From: JBKECP01 sp047974765
GTDB lineage: Bacteria; Pseudomonadota; Gammaproteobacteria; Pseudomonadales; Halieaceae
Reading direction: 5' to 3'
Assembly: GCA_047974765.1 (NCBI GenBank)
Contig: JBKECP010000014.1
Coordinates: 28,389-92,388, forward strand
Length of the DNA: 64,000 bases
The notes under the pieces were generated by a model, which had not been told where the DNA came from, ran no database searches, and saw only the letters and a program-made list of their open reading frames with translations. The position numbers and the translations under genes were made by a program. Below are positions 1 through 8,862 of this stretch, in pieces; the first letter of the stretch is position 1, and each line of letters begins with the position of its first letter.

Positions 1-374
1 AGGTGCACAGGCTGCTGCCAGTGCATACTGTGATGCTATAGGATAGGTCACGTCGGCAGAGCTTGCCACACCCAACAGACAGAGGGCAGAGCATGATAAC
101 GCGTCGATCAATTGTATACCGTGGCTGATCAGCAGCAGAGCGGTTGATAGCAGCAGGGAGATGACGGTAGATAATGTGCCACATGGCTCTGATAAAAGTG
201 CTGTTTGGTGCTGTTTAGGGTGCGCAAGATAGCCATCTGCCATGTTATTGACAATGCTATAGTACAAAAAGTGCAAAACTGTTAACCCGGCTGCATAGAC
301 TGCCAGGTTAGTGGTGATGGTCGATCCTGGGGCTGGCTCCGATTGCGCTCAAATCAGGAAGCGGGAGAGTTTGT
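1..374. other. Upstream region, no confident gene
   Basis: No gene can be called with confidence. On the minus strand a frame stays open from about 345 to the window edge. It encodes a hydrophobic, Leu/Ser-rich stretch, but its only ATG (241-243, read on the minus strand) has no visible ribosome site. It could be the start of a membrane protein that continues outside the window. On the plus strand a TTGACA -35-like hexamer lies at 248-253, without a good -10 box 17 bases downstream. The region probably carries the promoter of the GAPDH-ppc group. Confidence 0.3.
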
Positions 375-1391
375 ATGACACAACGAAAAGCTGTTCGTCT
401 CGGATTAATGGGCTTTGGCCAGATTGGCCGACAGATTTATGATCTGGCCTCACACAGTGAGGATGTGGAGATTGTTGCTATTGCCGATATTGGTCAACCG
501 GAGATTCTCCATTATCTGCTGTGCTCAGAAGTGGCAGATGCACAGTGCCACCATTTGCAAGGCAATTTTCTGGTTAACCCACGTTTTCGTGCACGGTTGA
601 TGCGCATTGACCAGCCGGCGGAAATGCCTTGGGATATTTTTGATGTTGATATGGTGATTGATGCCACTGGCAAGTACCGTGATGCGGCCACTATGAATGA
701 GCATCTGAATAATGGTGCGAATCGTGTTCTGTTGCGCAGCCTGCCTCAGGATGAGATTGATCGCATTGTCATCGTCGGGGTTAACGAGGACCAGATAAGC
801 ATTAGTGACCGGATGATTTCTGCCGGTTCGGCCACGACTTCGGCTCTATGCCTGTTTTTGCATATCCTGTCTCAAAATTTTGATATCGCCTGCGCCAGTA
901 TGACCAGTGTTCACGCCTATACTTCTGATCAGACTTTGCAGGATTATGCCGGTTCAGACTTTCGCCGCAGCCGCTCAGCAGCTGAGAACATCATCCCCAA
1001 TACACATGAGGCAGCCCGTTGGCTCGGCTATATTCTGCCAGCTTTTGAGGGCAAGGTGCTGACGTCAACGCTTAATGTACCCATACATAAAGGCTGCCTG
1101 ATTGATCTCAACCTGATTATGAACACGCCTGATGTCAATCCTCAGGATATCAACCAGCTGATGCGTGAACAGGTACAGCATTATCCGGCCGTGCTGGCAG
1201 TGGCGGAAGATCCCATTGTGTCTTCAGATGTGATTGGCAGTGCCTGTTCACTGTTATTTGATGCCTGCGGCACTATCAGTGCTGGCACACACACTATTAA
1301 ATGTCTGGGTTGGTATGAGAGCCTGGGTCATGCTGCCCGGCTGCTTGATGTTGTTCGCCGGTACAAGGCACTGGAAGAAGGAGCTGTCTGA
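375..1391 (+). CDS. GAPDH-family pseudoenzyme (catalytic Cys replaced by Ala)
   Basis: This 338-residue protein has the length and fold signature of type I glyceraldehyde-3-phosphate dehydrogenase. An N-terminal Rossmann motif GFGQIGRQI is followed by an acidic residue suited to NAD binding (IADIG), and the C-terminal half contains VHAYTSDQ with the catalytic His (His180). The active-site segment reads SAGSATTS, where the family has S-x-A-S-C-T-T-N, so the nucleophilic Cys is Ala153 and the following Asn is Ser. Other substrate residues have also changed: the TGAA phosphate segment reads HEAA, the Arg of ARVPVP is Asn (LNVPIH), and the Asn of WYDNEWGYAN is lost. GAPDH catalysis is therefore not expected. 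The stop codon overlaps the start of the next, intact GAPDH by one base (TGATG), so the two are probably translationally coupled. A regulatory or structural subunit of a mixed tetramer is inferred. Start: ATG with GGGAG upstream. Confidence 0.85.
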   Translation: MTQRKAVRLGLMGFGQIGRQIYDLASHSEDVEIVAIADIGQPEILHYLLCSEVADAQCHHLQGNFLVNPRFRARLMRIDQPAEMPWDIFDVDMVIDATGKYRDAATMNEHLNNGANRVLLRSLPQDEIDRIVIVGVNEDQISISDRMISAGSATTSALCLFLHILSQNFDIACASMTSVHAYTSDQTLQDYAGSDFRRSRSAAENIIPNTHEAARWLGYILPAFEGKVLTSTLNVPIHKGCLIDLNLIMNTPDVNPQDINQLMREQVQHYPAVLAVAEDPIVSSDVIGSACSLLFDACGTISAGTHTIKCLGWYESLGHAARLLDVVRRYKALEEGAV

Positions 1392-2422
1392 TGACGTCCA
1401 TCGCAATGAAGTCTGGCCCGGTGAGAGTTGCTATCAACGGTTTTGGCCGTATTGGACGCTCGGTTTTTCGCATTCTGGAAGAGCGTGAGAATATTGAAGT
1501 CGTTGCTGTCAACGATCTGTTTGATCCCGAAGCTCTGCGCTACCTGCTTAACTACGACACTATCATGGGGCCTTTTGGTAGTCGTCTGGAGTTGAGCGAT
1601 AATCATTTTGTCACCCCCAGCAGCCGAGCCAGACTGCTGAGTGAGCGTGAGCCGGCAAAGCTGCCCTGGCAGGCATTGGGTGTTGATGTTGTCGTTGAAT
1701 CCACGGGGGTATTTCGTGCCCGTGAACAGCTGGAGCAGCACCTGCAAGCGGGTGCCGGCAAGGTAGTGTTGACGGTGCCAGCCCGGGATGTCATTGACTA
1801 TACGGTCGTGCTTGGTGTCAACGATGATGGTTTGCGACCTGAGCACCGTATTATTTCCAATGCCAGTTGTACGACCAACTGCCTGGCGCCAATGGCTTTG
1901 GTGCTCGATCAGGCTTTTGGCATCGAAGAGGGGGTTATCAATACCGTTCACGCCTATACCAATGACCAGCGGCTGGCGGATGTTCCCCATTCAGACTGGC
2001 GCCGCAGCCGGGCTGCTGCTGAAAATATTATTCCCACTTCCACCGGTGCTGCCAGAGCTGTTGGTGAAGTATTGCCACAGTTGCGCGGTAAATTACACGG
2101 TATAGCCGCCCGCGTGCCGGTACCGGATGGTTCAGTGGTGGACTTCTTTGTGACTCTGGGCCGGGATGTTCAGATGGAGGAGGTTAACGCGGTTATGCGC
2201 GAAGCGGCTGTCTCCGATCGCCTGCGGGGTATTCTCCAGTATTGTGATCAGCCCATTGTGTCATCGGATATTATCGGCAATTCCCACTCATCCATTTATG
2301 ATGCAACTTTTACAGGCCTCAGTGGGAGTCGCCATCTGCGGGTACTCAACTGGTATGACAATGAATGGGGCTATGCCAATCGGGTCTGTGATTTGTTGGC
2401 ATTGATTGGCAGTCAACATTAA
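1391..2422 (+). CDS. gap: Type I glyceraldehyde-3-phosphate dehydrogenase
   Basis: This enzyme oxidises glyceraldehyde-3-phosphate to 1,3-bisphosphoglycerate in the cytoplasm (or runs the reverse reaction) and is 343 residues long. It has the Rossmann motif GFGRIGRSV, an Asp after beta-2 (VNDLFDP) that favours NAD, the complete active site SNASCTTNC with nucleophile Cys160, and general base His187 in VHAYTNDQ. TSTGAA, ARVPVPDGS and WYDNEWGYANR are also intact. HAYTNDQ points to GAPDH rather than erythrose-4-phosphate dehydrogenase, which has a different segment there. It follows the Cys-less paralogue with a one-base overlap. Spacing between Cys and His is 27 residues, the same as the Ala-His spacing in the paralogue, so the two genes align without gaps at the active site. 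PEP carboxylase lies 211 bases downstream, which suggests a role at the lower-glycolysis and anaplerosis node. Confidence 0.93.
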   Translation: MTSIAMKSGPVRVAINGFGRIGRSVFRILEERENIEVVAVNDLFDPEALRYLLNYDTIMGPFGSRLELSDNHFVTPSSRARLLSEREPAKLPWQALGVDVVVESTGVFRAREQLEQHLQAGAGKVVLTVPARDVIDYTVVLGVNDDGLRPEHRIISNASCTTNCLAPMALVLDQAFGIEEGVINTVHAYTNDQRLADVPHSDWRRSRAAAENIIPTSTGAARAVGEVLPQLRGKLHGIAARVPVPDGSVVDFFVTLGRDVQMEEVNAVMREAAVSDRLRGILQYCDQPIVSSDIIGNSHSSIYDATFTGLSGSRHLRVLNWYDNEWGYANRVCDLLALIGSQH

Positions 2423-2633
2423 TTCGGCAGGCGTTTAGCCGGGTTAATTCGCTGTTCATGGGTGCACAGCCACTGACTCTTGGCCAGTGCGGGTCCGCTT
2501 GAAACCAAGGAGTTTTGCAAATTCTGCCGATTTTAAGCGGGCGACTATCAAAACGGACGACTATCAAAGAATGAAGGATTCATCTATTTGATGGTCAGAT
2601 TAATCGCATGCAAAAAGAGTGGGAAATAATAAA
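2423..2633. other. Intergenic region gap-ppc
   Basis: This 211-base spacer has no gene. It contains two close copies of CGACTATCAAA within about 2540-2570. Their meaning is unknown and they may be chance. No clear terminator was seen. Confidence 0.3.
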
Positions 2634-5279
2634 ATGCAAACACAGGATAATATTGATTACAGTGCATTGCGCAGTAATGTGAGCTTTCTCGGGCGCCTGT
2701 TGGGTGAGATGGTCGCCGCTGCTGAGGGTGACAATTTTCTCGAACTGATTGAAAAAATTCGCGGCTTGTCAAAAACCGCCCGCCTGTCGGCAGATGTCGA
2801 CAGCAGTGCAGCCCGGGAAGAATTACTGATGGTGCTGCGCAGCCTCGATAGCCAGCAGCTGGTCCCGGTGGCGCGCTGCTTTAGTCAGTTTTTGAACCTG
2901 GCCAATATTGCCGACCAGCACCACAGTGTATCGCGGCAAATGAGTGATGTATTTGCCAGCAGCGAAGATCTCGGTCAGACCTTTGCCGATCTGGTGCGCG
3001 AAGGTGCCTCGCCTGCGTGTGTCCAAAAAGCCATTGAAGAGTTGAAAATTGAGCTGGTGCTGACGGCCCATCCAACTGAAATTATGCGTCGGACACACAT
3101 CCACAAGCACGCTGAGATTGGTCGTTGTCTGTCGCAGCTGGAATTATCGGGTTTAACAGAACGGGAGATAGCCCATTTGCATGATCGCCTGCGGGAGCTG
3201 ATTGCGCAGATTTGGTATGGTGATGACTTTCGCCTGCAACGACCAACGCCAGTGGATGAGGCCAAATGGGGTTTTGCGGTGGTCGAGGATTCTCTGTGGC
3301 AGGCTGTGCCTGCATTTTTGCGACGCCTGGATCAGGCGCTGCTTGAGCATTGCGGCCAGGGTTTGTCACTGGCGGCTGCCCCGGTCAGTTTTGTGTCCTG
3401 GATTGGTGGTGACCGTGACGGTAATCCCAATGTAACCCACAAAGTGACTGACGAGGTGCTCTGGCTGAGCCGTTGGCAGGCCGCTGACCTCTATCTGCGG
3501 GATGTGGAAAGGCTGGTTGAAGAGCTGTCGATGACAGTTTGCAATGAGCAGCTGCGCGCACTGGCTGAAGGTGCCCATGAACCTTATCGCTATGTGTTGC
3601 GACAACTGCGAACCCGGTTGCGGCAGCATCTTGTGGATATTGAGGCTGTGCTGGATTCAGGCTGTCAGTTGTCGCTGCAACCGCTGACAGAGACAAGCCT
3701 GTTGGCACCGCTGCAGGCCTGCTATCAGTCGATGCTCGATTGTGGTATGGCGGCTATCGCCAATGCCGGTCTGCTTGATTTGTTGCGCCGGGTACACTGC
3801 TTCGGGGTGCATCTGCTGCGCCATGATATCCGCCAGGACAGTAGCCGTCACAGTCAGGTGTTGTCTGAATTGACCTCTTACCTGGGGCTTGGTGATTATG
3901 CCAGTTGGGATGAAGACACCCGGCAGCAGTTTTTGCTGAGAGAGCTGGCTAACCCCAGGCCACTGATTCCAGTACACTGGCAGCCCTCGGCAGATGCTGC
4001 TGAGGTGTTGGCGACTTGTGAGGTAATTGCCCGCCAACCACAGGAGGCTCTTGGTGCCTATGTGATTTCGATGGCGCGTCAGGCTTCGGATGTACTGGCA
4101 GTCCACCTGCTGCTACGCGAAACCGGTTGTTCTTTCAATATGCCGGTAGCACCACTGTTTGAAACCCTTGATGATCTTGAACGCGCCAGTGAGGTGATAT
4201 CCTCGTTGCTGGCACTGCCCTGGTATCAGCAGCATATTGATGGCCGCCTGATGGTGATGATTGGCTATTCTGACTCTGCCAAGGATGCCGGTGTGCTGGC
4301 AGCTTCCTGGGCTCAGTATCAGGCTCAGGAGGCCCTGTTAGCGGTTTGCGCCGGGAAAAACGTGAAGTTAACTTTGTTTCATGGTCGCGGAGGCACTATT
4401 GGTCGCGGTGGTGCGCCCGCCCATGAGGCACTGCTGTCACAGCCACCAGGTTCGCTGGAAAATGGCCTGCGGGTAACTGAACAGGGTGAAATGATTCGCG
4501 CCAAACTCGGCTGGGCCGCACAGGCGGTGAATACTTTGACGCTCTACACCACAGCTATTTGCCGGGCCAATCTGTTCACACCGCCAGCCCCCCAGGCCCG
4601 GTGGCGGGCGGTGATGGATACGCTGTCGCAGGAGAGTTGCCGCGCCTACCGGGCGGTGATCCGGGATGAGCCAGACTTTGTCCCTTATTTTCGTTATGCC
4701 ACCCCCGAGCAGGAACTGGCCGGATTACCTCTGGGATCACGACCGGCACGGCGCGCCAGTAGCGGGGGTATTGAGAGTCTGCGGGCCATTCCATGGATAT
4801 TTGCCTGGTCTCAGAACCGCCTGATGCTGCCAGCCTGGCTGGGAGCGGGCCAGGCACTGCAACAGGCCATCGATCGGGGGCAGCGTGAATTATTGGCAGA
4901 GATGGCTGCTCACTGGCCTTTCTTTGCGACCCGCTTGTCGATGCTGGAAATGGTCTTTGCCAAGGCTGATGCCGGTTTGTCTGCTCACTATGACGACTGC
5001 CTGGTACCACCGTCATTACAGCGCATTGGCGCTATATTACGTGAGCAGCTGCTTCGTGATACCGATACCATTCTGGCTCTGAACGGTGTCAGTACGCCGC
5101 TGGCGGCCTCGCCCTGGATACGCCAGTCCATTCACTTGCGCAACATTTACACCGACCCTCTCAATGTGTTGCAGGCTGAGCTTTTGCAGCGGCAGCGGGA
5201 GATGCCCCAGCCACTGCTGGAACAGGCGATTATGGTGACTTTTGCCGGTATTGCTGCCGGTATGCGTAATACTGGCTAG
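2634..5279 (+). CDS. ppc: Phosphoenolpyruvate carboxylase
   Basis: PEP carboxylase adds bicarbonate to phosphoenolpyruvate to form oxaloacetate, which replenishes the TCA cycle. The product is about 881 residues, the usual bacterial length. Family landmarks appear in order: TAHPTEIMRRT with the catalytic His, GGDRDGNPNVT, MIGYSDSAKDAG, the glycine-rich loop FHGRGGTIGRGGAP, TEQGEMIRAKLG, and the C-terminal RNTG that closes over the active site. The frame extends 5' to a GTG at 2619, but ATG 2634 is preferred because GTGGGA sits about nine bases upstream. With the oad genes further along, the organism can both make oxaloacetate from PEP and decarboxylate it. Confidence 0.96.
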   Translation: MQTQDNIDYSALRSNVSFLGRLLGEMVAAAEGDNFLELIEKIRGLSKTARLSADVDSSAAREELLMVLRSLDSQQLVPVARCFSQFLNLANIADQHHSVSRQMSDVFASSEDLGQTFADLVREGASPACVQKAIEELKIELVLTAHPTEIMRRTHIHKHAEIGRCLSQLELSGLTEREIAHLHDRLRELIAQIWYGDDFRLQRPTPVDEAKWGFAVVEDSLWQAVPAFLRRLDQALLEHCGQGLSLAAAPVSFVSWIGGDRDGNPNVTHKVTDEVLWLSRWQAADLYLRDVERLVEELSMTVCNEQLRALAEGAHEPYRYVLRQLRTRLRQHLVDIEAVLDSGCQLSLQPLTETSLLAPLQACYQSMLDCGMAAIANAGLLDLLRRVHCFGVHLLRHDIRQDSSRHSQVLSELTSYLGLGDYASWDEDTRQQFLLRELANPRPLIPVHWQPSADAAEVLATCEVIARQPQEALGAYVISMARQASDVLAVHLLLRETGCSFNMPVAPLFETLDDLERASEVISSLLALPWYQQHIDGRLMVMIGYSDSAKDAGVLAASWAQYQAQEALLAVCAGKNVKLTLFHGRGGTIGRGGAPAHEALLSQPPGSLENGLRVTEQGEMIRAKLGWAAQAVNTLTLYTTAICRANLFTPPAPQARWRAVMDTLSQESCRAYRAVIRDEPDFVPYFRYATPEQELAGLPLGSRPARRASSGGIESLRAIPWIFAWSQNRLMLPAWLGAGQALQQAIDRGQRELLAEMAAHWPFFATRLSMLEMVFAKADAGLSAHYDDCLVPPSLQRIGAILREQLLRDTDTILALNGVSTPLAASPWIRQSIHLRNIYTDPLNVLQAELLQRQREMPQPLLEQAIMVTFAGIAAGMRNTG

Positions 5280-5463
5280 CGCAGTCCTGTATGGCCTGCC
5301 TGATCGAGCTGCGTCATTCGGGCTCCGATTTTATTGCCATATGGAAGATAGATCCGGACTGTCTATCTGTGCGCACTTGATTTATTGTTGTCTGCATTGT
5401 GGCATTGATCCGTATTCCACCAATAAAAAGCCACCAGCAAAAATTAAAAACAACAAGGAGCTG

Positions 5464-6915
5464 ATGCCGGTGAATTATCGTTCTACCTTGAAATTACAGC
5501 GGTCCATGTCGTTGGCCGGTTCATATGATCAGTGGCACGAAGCTGCATTGGCATATGATCGTTCAACAGGTATGGATCGTTGGCAAAAAAATGACAGAAG
5601 TCGCCTCTACGATTTTAATTCGATCCGGAATCGTTTGAATCATTTGAAATCTCTGCGCCGTAAAAAAGACAACCGGGCTTTATTGTTTACCCTGAATGAG
5701 GGCATACATGGCAATATGGATGGCATGGGTAATGAACAGCTGTATTTTCGTGCAAAAACCGGTACCAAAGCACTGATTGAGGATTATATCCAGGCGGTTG
5801 CCACTTCACTTGAATATCTGGCCAGCCCGATCGTCAAAGATATCAGCGCCGATGAAAAACTGGCTTTTTTTATGCGGGCCCATCACTGTTTTGGCCGGTC
5901 TGCATTGATGCTCAGTGGCTCCGGTACATTTTTGTACTTTCATATCGGTGTTGTTAGAGCCATGTGGTCTGAAGGGCTTGTTCCCAATATTGTGTCCGGC
6001 TCCAGCGGTGGCTCCGTTGTGGGAGCTATTGTATGCACACACGCCGATAATGAATTGAGTCGTATACTTGATGAGCAGTGGCTCATTGCGCGTTTTGCCG
6101 TTGCTGAGTCAGACAAAATGGCTCGCTCACATCGCCTGCAAGATGAGCAGGTGCGGGATCATATCAACCAGGTTATCCCTGATATGACCTTTCAGGAGGC
6201 TTTTGAGCTGACCGGGCGGCATCTCAACATTTCCATAGCTCCTTCAGAACGGCATCAAAATTCACGCTTGCTCAATGCAGTTACATCGCCCAATGTGCTG
6301 ATCCGCGATGCCGTACAGGCGTCCTGTGCTGTCCCGGGGGTGTATAAACCTGTTCGCCTGATGGCGCGTGATATCAACGGCAAGCGTGTTCCCTTTCTGG
6401 AAAACCGCAAATGGATTGATGGATCTGTTGCAGATGATTTACCTGCCAAACGCCTGGCCAGGCTTTATGGTGTCAATCACTATATTGTCAGTCAGGCTAA
6501 TCCACTTGTTGCCCGTTTTATTGGCACGACCAAGCGCGGTATGTCCACTTTTGATATTCTGCGCGATGCTGGCAGAGATACCCTGCGCACCTGGCTCAAC
6601 ACCCATATGGCATTAATGGCTAAACCCTTATCTCGTTTTCCCGCAATTAATAGTGCCGCCAGTTTGAGTATGTCAGTTATCAACCAGACCTATAATGGCG
6701 ATATCAATCTGGTGCGGCCCATGCGTATACGTTCGCTTAACAAAATTCTGGGTCGACTGACAGCCAGAGAAATTATTGATCTGATGCGCGCGGGTGAACA
6801 GATTGCCTGGCAAAGGATGGCGATGATTCGCACCCAAACGCGCATTAGTCAATCACTGGATGCTATCCTTGACCAGACTGACCCGGCCCGTAAAGAAAAG
6901 GCTATTACCGCATGA
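5464..6915 (+). CDS. DUF3336/patatin-like phospholipase or acylglycerol lipase
   Basis: This is a probable serine lipase or acyl hydrolase of about 483 residues. The N-terminal part, with a W-x-K-N-D-x-S-x-x-Y-D-F segment, resembles DUF3336, which precedes patatin in yeast and plant triacylglycerol lipases (Tgl3/Tgl4, SDP1). The patatin domain follows: oxyanion loop GSGTFLYFHIGV, nucleophile elbow GSSGGS (GxSxG) and the dyad Asp in WIDGSVADD, where the family usually has DGG or DGS. Open frame extends upstream into ppc, but AAGGAG at 5455-5460 marks the start at ATG 5464, or the in-frame GTG at 5470, which has better spacing. The stop overlaps the next hydrolase (ATGATGA), so the two are likely coupled. 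A role in neutral lipid or phospholipid turnover is inferred. Confidence 0.85.
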   Translation: MPVNYRSTLKLQRSMSLAGSYDQWHEAALAYDRSTGMDRWQKNDRSRLYDFNSIRNRLNHLKSLRRKKDNRALLFTLNEGIHGNMDGMGNEQLYFRAKTGTKALIEDYIQAVATSLEYLASPIVKDISADEKLAFFMRAHHCFGRSALMLSGSGTFLYFHIGVVRAMWSEGLVPNIVSGSSGGSVVGAIVCTHADNELSRILDEQWLIARFAVAESDKMARSHRLQDEQVRDHINQVIPDMTFQEAFELTGRHLNISIAPSERHQNSRLLNAVTSPNVLIRDAVQASCAVPGVYKPVRLMARDINGKRVPFLENRKWIDGSVADDLPAKRLARLYGVNHYIVSQANPLVARFIGTTKRGMSTFDILRDAGRDTLRTWLNTHMALMAKPLSRFPAINSAASLSMSVINQTYNGDINLVRPMRIRSLNKILGRLTAREIIDLMRAGEQIAWQRMAMIRTQTRISQSLDAILDQTDPARKEKAITA

Positions 6916-7847
6916 TGACAGTGATTTCCGTAGTGCTCGCCCTGATTGGCCTGCTGGTGTTGCTTTACCTGGCTTATCCGGGCTGGGTGTATGACAAGCT
7001 GGTCCAGCTCGGCCGCAAACGCGGTGGTACTGTTGAGCGAAAAGTCCTCGTTAATGGCAGGTTGTGGCCCTACCTGGAAGGTGGCCGGTCCGGTGCCGAG
7101 ACGGTAGTACTGATACATGGTTTTGGCGGTGATAAAGACAACTGGACGCTCTATGCACCTTTTATGACAGAGCATTACCGGGTAATTATGCCTGACTTGC
7201 CCGGATTCGGTGATAATGAGCGGCGCATTGGTGATGATTACAGTATCAAAGCCCAGGCTGACCGGCTAAAGGCTTTTCTGGATGCTATTGGTATCGACAA
7301 GTGTCATCTTGGCGGTAATTCGATGGGCGGTTTTATTGTGCTGCGCTTTGCACTGGATTATCCCGAACGTCTGCATAGCCTTACATTATTGAATAATGCC
7401 GGTGTCAGAGGGACGGCTGAAAGTGAACTGGAGCAGGCCGTTGCCAGGGATCCTTTGGCCAAGCCCCTGGCTGTTCGCAGTCTGGCAGATCTGGATCGTC
7501 TGCTGGTCATGGCCACCTATCAACCTCCAAGGATTCCCGGTGCCTTCAAACGGGTGATGTATGAACGTTTCAAACCCTATGAAGTGCTGCTTGACCAGAT
7601 TTTTGAACAAATGCTGCAATCCCTGCAAGAAGATGACATGAATTCAAAGCTGGGTGATATAACAACGCCAACCCTGATCATCTGGGGTCGTCACGACAGG
7701 TTGATTGATGTGTCCTGCACGCAGGTATTACAGCGTGGTATCAAAAACAGCGAGCTGGTTATTTTTGAGGATGTTGGCCATGTTCCGATGATCGAACAAC
7801 CGGCCAGAACGGCCAGTGCTCAACGGGCTTTTTTAGCCAAACACTGA
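6912..7847 (+). CDS. Alpha/beta hydrolase, membrane-anchored
   Basis: This 311-residue alpha/beta-fold hydrolase has one N-terminal hydrophobic helix (about residues 3-25) that could anchor it to the inner membrane. Visible motifs are HGFGGDKDNW (oxyanion region), nucleophile elbow GNSMGG with Ser, GRHDRLIDV with the acid Asp, and VGHVPMIEQP with the catalytic His. It overlaps the patatin gene by four bases, so the two probably act on related lipid esters, perhaps successive steps such as tri- or diacylglycerol and then monoacylglycerol. The substrate cannot be told from sequence. Confidence 0.85.
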   Translation: MMTVISVVLALIGLLVLLYLAYPGWVYDKLVQLGRKRGGTVERKVLVNGRLWPYLEGGRSGAETVVLIHGFGGDKDNWTLYAPFMTEHYRVIMPDLPGFGDNERRIGDDYSIKAQADRLKAFLDAIGIDKCHLGGNSMGGFIVLRFALDYPERLHSLTLLNNAGVRGTAESELEQAVARDPLAKPLAVRSLADLDRLLVMATYQPPRIPGAFKRVMYERFKPYEVLLDQIFEQMLQSLQEDDMNSKLGDITTPTLIIWGRHDRLIDVSCTQVLQRGIKNSELVIFEDVGHVPMIEQPARTASAQRAFLAKH

Positions 7848-8213
7848 TTGATGGGCCAGTTGTGGATGAAATGCCTGCTATCAATGACGAACCGGGCAAT
7901 AAGATACCGGTCGCTGAAAGGCTATAAAATCCGTAATACTGTCCGGGGATATTGTCAGGGGCGTCAATCGGAAACAGCGCAGAGTTTCAGTAAAACTCTT
8001 TTATCGTTCCTGGTGCTTGTCAAGCGCTACCAAAGCCATTTGTTAATACTTGATCCTACTGACCGGGCATTTCACAATATTGCCGATTCACTGTGGAACC
8101 TGCAGTATATTGCCGTGTCTGAATGACCTGACAAGTATTGATTGTTAAATCGATAGCAATAAGTATTAACTGAATAACCTGAAATCCTTTAACAATTTCT
8201 CAATGAGGCTCTT
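7848..8213. other. Intergenic region, doubtful short frame
   Basis: A 91-92 codon frame (7848-8126) starts directly after the hydrolase stop. Its product is basic, matches nothing recognised and has no ribosome site, so it is probably not a gene. The last 90 bases are AT-rich and likely hold the promoter of the SYLF gene. Confidence 0.4.
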
Positions 8214-8795
8214 ATGAATATTCTGATTCGATATATAACGGCTGTTTTTGTTGCTTCAGCACTGGCGGCAAGTACTGCCAGTGCTGATAGTTATAGTGAT
8301 GCCACATCCTCTTTTCGCAATGCAGGACAAAGTGGTCAGTATTTTGATACTGCCTATGGTTATGCGCTCTTTCCAACTATTGGCAAGGGTGGAGTGGGTG
8401 TGGGTGGTGCCCATGGCAAAGGTAAGGTTTATATCCAGGGCCAGTATGTTGGCGATTCAACCATGACCCAGTTGACAGTGGGTCTGCAGATTGGCGGACA
8501 GGCCTTCAGCCAGGTTATTTTTTTCCAGGATCGCCGCGCTTATGAAGAGTTTGTCTCTGGCCAGTTTGAATTTGGTGCCCAGGCCACGGCTGTTGCCATT
8601 ACGGCGGGTGTTTCTGCCGAGGCCACTACCGGCGGTGGTGTTGCCGCAGGTGTCAGTGGCGGCCGCAATGATGCGCTGACAGCTTCGCCGGGCTATCGCA
8701 AAGGTATGGCTATTTTTACCATTGCCCGTGGCGGTTTGATGTATGAAGCCTCTTTGGGAGGGCAGAAATTCAAATTTACACCTGTTGCACAGTAA
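8214..8795 (+). CDS. Secreted SYLF (Ysc84-like) lipid-binding domain protein
   Basis: This 193-residue protein has a cleavable signal peptide (hydrophobic residues 3-18, probable cleavage near ASA, residues 22-24). The remainder is one SYLF/Ysc84 domain: AYGYALFPTIGKGGVGVGGAHGKG near its start, a glycine/alanine-rich middle with GAQATAVAIT, and a C-terminal KGMAIFTIARGGLMYEASLGGQKF. Eukaryotic SYLF domains bind phosphoinositides. The bacterial function is unknown, but a periplasmic or outer-membrane lipid-associated role is plausible. It is monocistronic, with a terminator directly behind it. Confidence 0.85.
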   Translation: MNILIRYITAVFVASALAASTASADSYSDATSSFRNAGQSGQYFDTAYGYALFPTIGKGGVGVGGAHGKGKVYIQGQYVGDSTMTQLTVGLQIGGQAFSQVIFFQDRRAYEEFVSGQFEFGAQATAVAITAGVSAEATTGGGVAAGVSGGRNDALTASPGYRKGMAIFTIARGGLMYEASLGGQKFKFTPVAQ

Positions 8796-8802
8796 TTTCC
8801 CC

Positions 8803-8861
8803 GCGCACTCTGGATGCCCGCTATTCTTGCTTGGCATTCACAGTGTGCAGACTCTTTTTTT
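8803..8861 (+). terminator. Probable terminator of SYLF gene
   Basis: An imperfect 16-base stem (arms 8803-8818 and 8833-8848, 13 of 16 positions paired) is followed within six bases by a run of seven T (8855-8861). It ends at the 3' end of the convergent minus-strand gene. Confidence 0.65.
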
Positions 8862-8862
8862 A

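Noticed and set aside
1..345. Minus-strand open frame running off the window start
   Set aside because: It encodes a hydrophobic stretch but has no ribosome site, no recognised family and overlaps the likely promoter region of the GAPDH genes.
1328..1990. 220-codon minus-strand frame opposite gap
   Set aside because: It is antisense to a clear GAPDH gene and its product resembles no known protein; a codon-bias shadow.
2537..2570. Repeated CGACTATCAAA as a regulatory element
   Set aside because: Only two short copies and no symmetry; chance or a small duplication is as likely.
5242..5463. Upstream extension of the patatin gene
   Set aside because: It overlaps the end of ppc and lacks patatin/DUF3336-like sequence; AAGGAG at 5455-5460 marks the real start.
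7848..8126. 92-codon frame after the alpha/beta hydrolase
   Set aside because: No ribosome site, no recognised domain, unusual basic composition; treated as noncoding.
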